Part shown: positions 1 to 4,631 of the stretch, one piece after another | Numbering within the stretch: position 1 is the stretch's first letter | Layout of the letters: every line of letters begins with the position of its first letter | Assembly: GCA_030145265.1 (NCBI GenBank) | Contig: JAQYWA010000085.1 | Location: forward strand, 1 to 7,841 | Source: Desulfuromonas sp. | Lineage (GTDB): Bacteria > Desulfobacterota > Desulfuromonadia > Desulfuromonadales > Trichloromonadaceae | DNA length: 7,841 nucleotides | Reading direction: 5' to 3' | The notes under the pieces: generated by a model | The model's input: only the letters and a program-made list of their open reading frames with translations | Told to the model about the DNA's origin: nothing | Database searches by the model: none | Program-made: the position numbers and the translations under genes

Positions 1-722
1 ATGGTGTAGGCATTGGACACTGAAGTGTCTGGAAGAATGATGGCGAACTCTTCACCACCGTAACGGCAAACCACGTCTGAGCAGCGGGTTGTCTGATTCA
101 GGGCACGGGCAACGATCTGCAATACCGCGTCGCCGCACGGATGACCGAAGTTGTCGTTGATGGTCTTGAAATGATCAAGATCAAGCATCAACAGCGCCAG
201 TGGTTGATTGCCACGGCGGCAGCGGGAAAGCTCGCTAACCAAAACTTCATCGAAATGGGCGCGATTATAGCTGGCGGTCAGAGTGTCGGTACGGGCGAGG
301 TAGGCCAGTTGCTTTTTTTCTTCCCGCAGCAGTCGAGTACGTTCTTTCTTCTTGATCTGCATACGCATCCTGACTTCAAGTTCGCGTGGCGAGGCGAAAA
401 AGTCGTGGCAGTCGACAATTCCGTTTTCCAGTGCCAGGAGTTTCAGTTCCTGGTCCTGTTTGCAGGAAAAAGCGATTACCGGAATATCGGCCCATTCCTC
501 GTTCCGGGCCAGAAACCTGAGGTTTTCAAGGCGGAAGTCCGCTGTGTTCTGACACCAGCCACAGAGAATCATATCGACCGGGTGCTGCGCCAGAATAATT
601 TGGGTTTCCCTGGCATCGGAACTGATCAGAATCTGATTGAAAAGCCCGATATCACCGGCGATCCGCCGCAGTTCGTCGCGGACCGGCAATGAATGTTCGA
701 TGATCAGGGCTGTGTACGACAT
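1..722 (-). CDS. Diguanylate cyclase with an N-terminal degenerate receiver domain (3' end cut by window)
   Basis: This gene makes c-di-GMP from two GTP if active; 240 residues are visible with no stop, and the last part of the GGDEF domain lies beyond base 1. Residues 1-118 have the alternating fold of a response-regulator receiver (strands ALIIEHS, VDMILCGW, PVIAFSC, DFFASP). A basic, charged linker follows at about 121-140. The GGDEF domain starts near 141 with TDTLTASYNR (N153, R154), then DLDHFKTIND (181-190) and the active-site loop GGEEF (222-226). R213 and D216 form an RxxD inhibitory I-site just upstream, so product feedback inhibition is expected. The receiver lacks the phosphoacceptor: Gly55 sits where Asp is expected, and Ser111 replaces the conserved Lys. 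Start ATG (720-722) follows AGAAGGAG at good spacing. The GGDEF assignment is firm; loss of phosphorylation is an inference from the missing residues. Confidence 0.93.
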   Translation of the reverse strand, partial: MSYTALIIEHSLPVRDELRRIAGDIGLFNQILISSDARETQIILAQHPVDMILCGWCQNTADFRLENLRFLARNEEWADIPVIAFSCKQDQELKLLALENGIVDCHDFFASPRELEVRMRMQIKKKERTRLLREEKKQLAYLARTDTLTASYNRAHFDEVLVSELSRCRRGNQPLALLMLDLDHFKTINDNFGHPCGDAVLQIVARALNQTTRCSDVVCRYGGEEFAIILPDTSVSNAYT

Positions 723-756
723 TTGTGAATCTCCTTCTGAGGCCTTCTCTAATAAT

Positions 757-762
757 ATTATC
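757..762 (-). promoter_or_regulatory. Possible -10 element for the diguanylate cyclase gene
   Basis: On the minus strand this reads GATAAT, a 5/6 match to the sigma-70 -10 consensus, about 35 nt upstream of the cyclase ATG. No good -35 hexamer is seen at 16-18 nt upstream. That position falls inside the inverted repeat at 772-807, so the promoter, if real, may need an activator bound there. The call rests on this short motif and its placement alone. Confidence 0.3.
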
Positions 763-771
763 GGCGCCGGA

Positions 772-807
772 GTGAAAATAGTTTAGATGAAACTTGACTA
801 TTTTCAC
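772..807. repeat. Perfect 10-bp inverted repeat, candidate operator or hairpin upstream of the cyclase
   Basis: GTGAAAATAG (772-781) and CTATTTTCAC (798-807) are exact reverse complements separated by 16 nt. A second, nested inverted repeat AGTTT/AAACT (780-784, 790-794) lies between and slightly overlaps the left arm. The arms are AT-rich, there is no T-tract after either side, and the repeat covers the expected -35 region of the candidate cyclase promoter. This suits a regulator-binding site better than a terminator. The regulator is unknown. Confidence 0.6.
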
Positions 808-1029
808 AATTTGAGGAGGAGTTTCGGAGAGACTTAGGCCCAATGCGCCAAACGCTCGCTTAGGGTTCTTCGGGAGTGATCGGCAAGAGCTTGCAGCCAC
901 GGCCTTCGCTACCTGGCCTTTTGGGGAAAGAACTCTGCGCCTAAGCAAAGCACACATGAGTGGACCGCCACACCTGACCCGCTGTCGTGGGATGAAAATC
1001 TACCAACCATCCGCCATGGTTTTTTTGAG

Positions 1030-1614
1030 CTACCAGTACCGCCAAGTGGGGCGGTTATCCCAATAGGGGTTATACCTCGGCCAATAGGGGTCGTAGGGGC
1101 CCAGGAATGGATCATAGTAAGGCGCCCAGGGGGAGGCCGGATAATAATAAGAGGGATAGCCATAGGCCCTGGCTGGCGACTGCCAGAGATGGATTTCGCC
1201 GATTGAAAAAACCGGGTAATGGTAATCGACCCCCTTGAGCGGCCGCACCTCTTCTCCGACAACCTGGCCGGTCAGGGTCACCTGCAGCCCGGGCTTGAAG
1301 AGTTCCGGGTCGAGAAAGCTCTCGGTGCGGGCGATGAAGCGTCCGCCGGTCTCGTCAGCATCCAGCGGCCGGCCCCAGCGATCGAGGGTGAAAAGGACCA
1401 CCTCGAGATCGGTCCCCTCGCGGGTCACCTGATTCTCCACCAGCAAGCCGCCAAGCAACAAGGTTTTCCCCTGGTAGGCCGCGGGGTCTTGCTTGACCCG
1501 GGCGTAATCGACCAGCGGATCGACCGCTACCATCGCCTCGTTGGAAATAACGTGACTGCAGCCGCCGAGAAAAACGGCACACAACAAAACAACCAGAAAA
1601 GACGTCCTGTTCAT
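1030..1614 (-). CDS. Slp-family outer-membrane lipoprotein
   Basis: A 194-residue lipoprotein of the Slp/YeaY family, whose members sit in the outer membrane and are often stress or stationary-phase induced; the molecular role is not known. Residues 1-18 form a signal peptide (basic MNR, hydrophobic core) ending in the lipobox LGGC with lipidated Cys19. Ser at +2 favours outer-membrane sorting. The family core (about 35-145) includes TDLEVVLFTLDRWGRP (68-83), GRFIARTESFLDPELF (91-106) and the YHYPVFSIGEIHLW stretch near 131-144. The last 45 residues are an unusual Tyr/Pro/Trp-rich tail (12 Tyr, 10 Pro, 5 Trp). I chose ATG at 1612-1614 because AGGAGG lies 5 nt upstream; the in-frame GTG at 1618-1620 abuts the Shine-Dalgarno and is less likely. 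It appears monocistronic, with its own promoter and the LOG-gene terminator just upstream. Confidence 0.88.
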   Translation of the reverse strand: MNRTSFLVVLLCAVFLGGCSHVISNEAMVAVDPLVDYARVKQDPAAYQGKTLLLGGLLVENQVTREGTDLEVVLFTLDRWGRPLDADETGGRFIARTESFLDPELFKPGLQVTLTGQVVGEEVRPLKGVDYHYPVFSIGEIHLWQSPARAYGYPSYYYPASPWAPYYDPFLGPYDPYWPRYNPYWDNRPTWRYW

Positions 1615-1646
1615 GACCACCTCCTCTTCATGTACTGTCTGCTTTC

Positions 1647-1674
1647 AGTCTATCCTGCCCTGGCAGCCAGTCAA
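1647..1674 (-). promoter_or_regulatory. Candidate sigma-70 promoter for the Slp-family lipoprotein gene
   Basis: Minus strand shows TTGACT (1674-1669) and TAGACT (1652-1647) with a 16-nt spacer, a 5/6 and a 4/6 match to consensus. Predicted transcription starts near 1640, about 25 nt upstream of the ATG. The spacer contains a small inverted repeat CTGCC/GGCAG that could be a regulator site. The promoter lies between the upstream gene's terminator and this gene, the expected place. Confidence 0.5.
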
Positions 1675-1680
1675 ACCTCA

Positions 1681-1709
1681 CAAATAGAACAGGGGCCAAA
1701 AGGCCCCTG
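1681..1709 (-). terminator. Intrinsic terminator of the LOG-family gene
   Basis: Perfect 8-bp GC-rich stem CAGGGGCC/GGCCCCTG (1709-1702 with 1697-1690) around a TTTT loop, 10 nt after the LOG stop codon. It is followed on the minus strand by TTCTATTTG, a U-rich but interrupted tail, so termination may be incomplete. Confidence 0.72.
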
Positions 1710-1719
1710 CAGATTTGTC

Positions 1720-2757
1720 TTATTCGAAGGAGTTGATCCGCCGGATGAAGGCCTTGAGCAACCCGTAACTACGGTGGTTAAACTCCAGCGCCAGGCGGGG
1801 CATTTGAAGCAGATCGGGCTGATCGGCTTCTTCAGGCAGGGGTCCGCAGATCTTCAGGCGGGTGCCGTCTTCGATGATCTCGTTGAACTCGCTCTGCAGA
1901 ATTTCAACCTGCTCTTCGGTCAGCGTTCGGTTGAGCCGAAAAACCAGGGTATTTCTGACAAACCGGCAGGAATGATAAATCTTGTAAAAATCGTCGATCA
2001 TCTGCACCGCTTCGACCGGGTCGCGGGTGATCGAGAAGAGGCTGAAATCCTCGCCGGAGATCAAGCCTTTCTTAAGCATGGTCTTCTTGATGAAGTCGAG
2101 CCAGTTTTCCCAGTAATCGCCCTTGTCGTCGTCGATAAGAATCAACGGAATCGGCGGGTTCTTGCCGGTCTGCACCAGGGTCAGGGTCTCCATCGCCTCG
2201 TCGAGAGTGCCGAAGCCGCCGGGAAACAGGACCACGGCATCGGCTTCCTTGAGAAACGCGACCTTGCGGTTGAAGAAGTACTTGTAGGTGATGACGTTCT
2301 GGGCCTTCTCCATCACCGGGTTGGTCTCCTGCTCGAAAGGGAGTCGGATATTGACGGCAAAGGAGTTCTCCGCCCCGGCCCCTTCGTTGCCGGCCTGCAT
2401 GATGCCGCCGCCGCCACCGGTGATCGCCATGTAGCCGCGCTCGGCCAGCATCCGCGAAAAGGTAACGCACTTCTGGTAAATCGGCTCGGAGGGCTCGGTG
2501 CGGGCGGAACCGAAGATGGTGACCTTTTTCCTATCCCGGAAAGGGCCGAAGACCTTATTGGTATAACGCATTTCTTTCATGGTGGTACGCATCAGTTTGA
2601 GATCGGCCAGGTAGTCGGTTTCCTGGCCGGCCTTGAGGGCGCTGATGATCATCTCCCTAATCATTCGAGGATGATGCACCCCAGCCTTGTCCATGAGAGA
2701 ATCGATCAGCTCATCCATCTCTTTATTGGTTCGCGAAAAGCTCAATTGCATCGGCAT
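1720..2757 (-). CDS. LOG/TIGR00730-family Rossmann-fold protein (probable nucleotide phosphoribohydrolase)
   Basis: A 345-residue cytosolic protein. The family cleaves nucleoside 5'-monophosphates to base and ribose 5-phosphate, as in cytokinin-activating LOG enzymes and bacterial PpnN. The Rossmann core begins at VTIFGSAR (79-86). It continues with the glycine-rich loop TGGGGGIMQAGNEGAG (113-128), the NRKVAFLKEADAVVLF segment (163-178, with R164) and the signature PGGFGTLDEAME (179-190), which carries the active-site Glu. The signature residues are intact, so activity is plausible; the substrate is not readable. About 75 N-terminal and 90 C-terminal residues flank the core, making it longer than minimal LOG proteins (about 180-200) and shorter than E. 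coli PpnN (about 450). The frame stays open far upstream, but that part overlaps the YkgJ gene in another frame. AAGGAG lies 4 nt before the chosen ATG and 10 nt before a second ATG at 2751, so the start could be two codons later. Confidence 0.88.
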   Translation of the reverse strand: MPMQLSFSRTNKEMDELIDSLMDKAGVHHPRMIREMIISALKAGQETDYLADLKLMRTTMKEMRYTNKVFGPFRDRKKVTIFGSARTEPSEPIYQKCVTFSRMLAERGYMAITGGGGGIMQAGNEGAGAENSFAVNIRLPFEQETNPVMEKAQNVITYKYFFNRKVAFLKEADAVVLFPGGFGTLDEAMETLTLVQTGKNPPIPLILIDDDKGDYWENWLDFIKKTMLKKGLISGEDFSLFSITRDPVEAVQMIDDFYKIYHSCRFVRNTLVFRLNRTLTEEQVEILQSEFNEIIEDGTRLKICGPLPEEADQPDLLQMPRLALEFNHRSYGLLKAFIRRINSFE

Positions 2758-2785
2758 CCATCTCCTTGAAATAACACCGCCGTTG

Positions 2786-2833
2786 ATATCCGGCACGAAG
2801 TGATATTGTAGCACAAACGGTTTTATATCCGGC
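2786..2833 (-). repeat. Pair of 9-bp direct repeats flanking the LOG-gene promoter
   Basis: GCCGGATAT occurs twice on the minus strand, at 2833-2825 (overlapping the stop codon of the YkgJ homologue) and 2794-2786. The copies start 39 bp apart on either side of the extended -10 element, near -30 and +8 relative to the predicted start. They could be paired sites for a regulator or a chance repeat. Confidence 0.35.
2805..2813 (-). promoter_or_regulatory. Candidate extended -10 promoter for the LOG-family gene
   Basis: Minus strand reads TGCTACAAT: a 5/6 -10 hexamer preceded by the TG of an extended -10 element, in the 65-nt gap between the YkgJ homologue and the LOG gene. No convincing -35 is present, as is usual for extended -10 promoters. 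Transcription would start near 2798, giving a leader of about 40 nt. The LOG gene may therefore be transcribed both from here and from upstream. Confidence 0.42.
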
Positions 2834-3368
2834 CAAGAAAAGATCGCTCTCCCAGTCGCTCGGCACGGATCAGCAGGCCGCGCAGGCTCGAGCCGGCGTA
2901 ACGGCAATCGAAGGCTTGGTAGAGCTGGCGGAGCTGACGCTCCAGCTGGTAAAAAGACGCGCGACTCGTCTCGTCCAGGGCATCTTCCACCAGCTCGCAA
3001 TTGAAGGTGACGCAGTTGAAAGGACGCCTTTCGACATCGAGGCAGCAGCCGGTGGCGGTGAGAAACGGACAGCTGGCGGTAAAGTCCGGCTCCGGTGGTT
3101 CCTCCCCCGCCATCAGAAAGCCGAGCAGATTGACCAAGGTCAGATGGTGCCGCCCTTTTTCGCAGCAGGCACCATTGCAGGCGAAGCAGCGACTGGCACC
3201 ATCGGCCATCTCGAAAAAGCCGTGCATGCGCCGCTGCAGCTGCTGAACCTGCCGCAGATGCTCGCTCAGCCAGCGTCGCTCGTCGTCGGGCAGCTGCCGC
3301 AACTCTTCTCTTACCCGGACCACGCAGCGATGCCACAGGTGAAGATCGTCATCAATCGGTTTTGTCAT
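2823..3368 (-). CDS. YkgJ-family cysteine-cluster protein
   Basis: A 181-residue protein with the YkgJ/DUF-type CxxCxxxCC cluster, thought to bind zinc or an Fe-S cluster; the biological role is unknown. Visible ligands are C61, C64, C68 and C69 (CFACNGACC), then CPFL (C100), GCC (C108, C109), and C119 and C124 in the RPFNCVTFNC stretch. This matches the usual family order of cluster, CPFL, GC and RPxxC-C. The N-terminal 55 residues are charged and helical, and there is no signal peptide, so it is cytosolic. The start chosen is ATG at 3366-3368. A weak GGTG, 4 nt upstream, is the only Shine-Dalgarno-like sequence, and the T-tract of the rnpB terminator ends 12 nt before the start, so there is no room for a promoter. 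An upstream in-frame TTG would place codons inside the terminator hairpin and was rejected. The LOG gene follows 65 nt downstream and may be cotranscribed. Confidence 0.85.
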   Translation of the reverse strand: MTKPIDDDLHLWHRCVVRVREELRQLPDDERRWLSEHLRQVQQLQRRMHGFFEMADGASRCFACNGACCEKGRHHLTLVNLLGFLMAGEEPPEPDFTASCPFLTATGCCLDVERRPFNCVTFNCELVEDALDETSRASFYQLERQLRQLYQAFDCRYAGSSLRGLLIRAERLGERSFLGRI

Positions 3369-3380
3369 GTTGCACCAGTT

Positions 3381-3419
3381 AAAAAACCAGCGGCACAACC
3401 TCGAAGGTTATGCCGCTGG
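3381..3419 (-). terminator. Strong intrinsic terminator of rnpB
   Basis: Minus strand carries a 15-bp stem, CCAGCGGCATAACCT with AGGTTGTGCCGCTGG (3419-3405 with 3401-3387), one U-G wobble and a TCG loop, followed directly by TTTTTT (3386-3381). It begins 7 nt after the rnpB P1 helix. It sits 12 nt upstream of the start codon of the YkgJ homologue, so it may also act as a read-through control for that gene. Confidence 0.92.
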
Positions 3420-3426
3420 AGAAAAC

Positions 3427-3826
3427 AAAGGATGGCCGGAGACGCCCGTAAGCCGGGTCTTGTTCCCCGCAGAAGTTACCCGCTGCGGGGCGATGATCAT
3501 TCATCTAGGAGCGCCGTTGCCGACGCCCTCAAGCAGCCAACCCGGGAGCTTCAGACGGGCCGTCCTCAAGCGCTCCCCTATTTGGCCTTGCTCCGGATGG
3601 GGTTTACCTAGCTTCCGACGTCACCGCCGGAACTGGTGAGCTCTTACCTCACCGTTTCACCCTTACCCGCATCGCCCGAAGGCGCTGCAGGCGGTCTGTT
3701 TTCTGTGGCACTTTCCCTGGGGTCGCCCCCGGTCCCCGTTAAGGACCATCCTGCCCTGCGGAGCCCGGACTTTCCTCCCGCCCCTTGCGGGGCCGGCGAT
3801 CACCTGGAGGTCTCCGACCATCCTCT
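3427..3826 (-). ncRNA. rnpB: RNase P RNA, bacterial type A
   Basis: This is the catalytic RNA of RNase P, which removes 5' leaders from tRNA precursors. Signature conserved blocks are present in order: GAGGAAAGTCCGGGCTCC (P3/P4 region), AGGGTGAAACGGTGAGG, GGTAAACCCC, AAGGCCAAATAGGGG (P15 side), GGCTGCTTGAG, AGATGAATGATC, and ACAAGACCCGGCTTAC (3' strand of P4). The ends are set by helix P1: bases 3826-3810 pair with 3443-3427 over 17 bp with G-U wobbles. P18 (GAGGGCG...CGGCGCTC) and a P19-like hairpin (CCCCGCAG/CTGCGGGG) are visible. The L15 loop reads GAGGACGGCCCGTC, where a GGU is usually found. Length of about 400 nt is normal. It lies 34 nt after the stop of the zinc-ribbon gene. End positions are accurate to a few bases. 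Confidence 0.96.
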
Positions 3827-3840
3827 TGCTGAAATCTGTT

Positions 3841-3869
3841 TTTGTACTCTGCGTACCGGCTCAGGCCAA
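3841..3869 (-). promoter_or_regulatory. Candidate promoter for rnpB
   Basis: Minus strand has TTGGCC (3869-3864) and TACAAA (3846-3841), each a 4/6 match, with a 17-nt spacer. The -35 overlaps the end of the zinc-ribbon coding sequence. Transcription would start near 3834, a few nt before the P1 helix, as expected for a stable RNA. The match is only moderate; cotranscription with the upstream gene plus processing is an alternative. Confidence 0.38.
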
Positions 3870-4571
3870 CGGCAGGACAAACAGCAGGCGACCGCAATGC
3901 GGACAGCTCTGGATTTCCTTAATGGTGTACAGGCTGTTGAACAGCTGCGGGGGCAGCTGCATGTTGCAGCCGCTGCAAGTGCCATTGCGGGCTTCGACCA
4001 TGGCCATGCCGCCACGGCGTTCGAACAACAGCTGATAGCGCTTGCGCAGCGGTACCGGAAGCTGCCCGAAGAGTCCGTCGCGCTGACCGGTCTGGCCGGT
4101 AGCCTCTTCGTCGTAGCCGGCCAGCACCGAACCGATTTCATCAAGACGCCCGGAAATCTTTTCGCTGAGAGCGGCCAACTCGCCTTCTTTTTCTTTCCGG
4201 TCGCTGCTGAGCCCGTCGATCTCGACATCCTTGGCCTCAATGCGATCCTGCAGATCCTTGTTCAGCTTTTTAGCAGTGTCAATTTCCTTGAGTACGGCCA
4301 CGTATTCCTTCTGGGTCTTGATGGCAGACAGCCGACTTTCGGCCTTTGCCACGTTCTCCTCTTCCTGGCGCAAAGCCGCCGTCAGCTCCTTGCGCTCGGC
4401 CTGCAGTTTTTCCACCTCGGCTGTCAGGCTGTCAACCATCGCCTGCACTTTGTCCAGATTCGCGCCAAGATCTGCGCGCTCTTTTCCCAGCTCCTTACGA
4501 CTGCTTTGGATCCGATGGAGATCCTGGTCGATTCCCTGTAGCTCCTTGAGCAGTTCTACCTTGTCTTGCAC
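3861..4571 (-). CDS. Coiled-coil protein with C-terminal C4-type zinc ribbon
   Basis: A 236-residue cytosolic protein of the family with a long helical N-terminus and a C-terminal zf-RING_7-type (PF02591) zinc ribbon; members are proposed to bind nucleic acid, but the function is unproven. Residues about 5-155 are rich in Glu, Lys, Leu and Ala in heptad-like order, with the family-typical KTQKEYVAVLKEI (86-98) in the middle. The ribbon ligands are C199 and C202 (CSGC) and C223 and C226 (CPHCGRLLF), with MQLPPQ between. Start is GTG (4569-4571), supported by GGGAGG 7 nt upstream. An ATG at 4576-4578 is out of frame. It lies 60 nt after the Nif3 gene, probably one operon, and 34 nt before rnpB, and this neighbour order hints at a shared RNA-related role. 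Confidence 0.9.
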   Translation of the reverse strand: MQDKVELLKELQGIDQDLHRIQSSRKELGKERADLGANLDKVQAMVDSLTAEVEKLQAERKELTAALRQEEENVAKAESRLSAIKTQKEYVAVLKEIDTAKKLNKDLQDRIEAKDVEIDGLSSDRKEKEGELAALSEKISGRLDEIGSVLAGYDEEATGQTGQRDGLFGQLPVPLRKRYQLLFERRGGMAMVEARNGTCSGCNMQLPPQLFNSLYTIKEIQSCPHCGRLLFVLPLA

Positions 4572-4589
4572 CTTGCATCCTCCCGTGTT

Positions 4590-4605
4590 CGACCCCGAAG
4601 GATCG
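4590..4605 (-). other. UUCG-tetraloop hairpin in the leader of the zinc-ribbon gene
   Basis: CGATCC-TTCG-GGGTCG forms a 6-bp stem (one T-G wobble) closed by the exceptionally stable C(UUCG)G tetraloop. It lies 7 nt upstream of the GGGAGG ribosome binding site and has no T-tract after it. It could stabilise or separate the downstream half of the Nif3/zinc-ribbon mRNA. No function is demonstrated. Confidence 0.4.
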
Positions 4606-4631
4606 TCTGTTTTGGCTATAAAAAAAGGGAA

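Larger units (their letters stand above)
723..1029. other. Intergenic region between the Slp-family lipoprotein gene and the cyclase gene
   Basis: No gene is supported in these 307 nt. The cyclase-proximal third holds its ribosome binding site, a possible -10 element and the inverted repeat at 772-807. The remainder (about 810-1029) has no recognised regulatory motif. No minus-strand terminator was found for the lipoprotein gene: the hairpin AACCAT/ATGGTT (1005-1021) with a T-run at 1022-1026 is oriented for plus-strand transcription. On the plus strand a stop-free stretch at about 958-1029 reads EWTATPDPLSWDEN, but no start codon or upstream domain supports a gene. The region may hold a degraded or repeated element, which cannot be decided from one copy. 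Confidence 0.5.

Noticed and set aside
652..957. Minus-strand open frame of 101 codons upstream of the cyclase
   Set aside because: It overlaps the cyclase start in another frame, lacks a convincing ribosome binding site and shows no domain; the inverted repeat at 772-807 lies inside it.
1005..1026. Hairpin plus T-run as a terminator of the lipoprotein gene
   Set aside because: The T-run follows the hairpin on the plus strand only; on the minus strand the A-run precedes it, so it cannot terminate this gene.
1219..2769. Plus-strand open frame of 516 codons
   Set aside because: It is antisense to the lipoprotein and LOG genes, whose protein families are clearly recognisable on the minus strand; the plus-strand product shows no domain or start signal.
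2758..3336. N-terminal extension of the LOG gene to 538 residues
   Set aside because: The extra residues are Ala/Arg-rich low-complexity shadow translation of the YkgJ gene in another frame; a good AAGGAG ribosome site marks the start at 2757.
3369..3398. Upstream TTG start for the YkgJ homologue
   Set aside because: It would place the first codons within the rnpB terminator hairpin and T-tract, so the ATG at 3368 is preferred despite its weak ribosome site.
3636..4541. Plus-strand open frame of 301 codons and shorter frames at 3367-3639
   Set aside because: They overlap RNase P RNA and the antisense of the zinc-ribbon gene; the RNA and the minus-strand protein explain the sequence.
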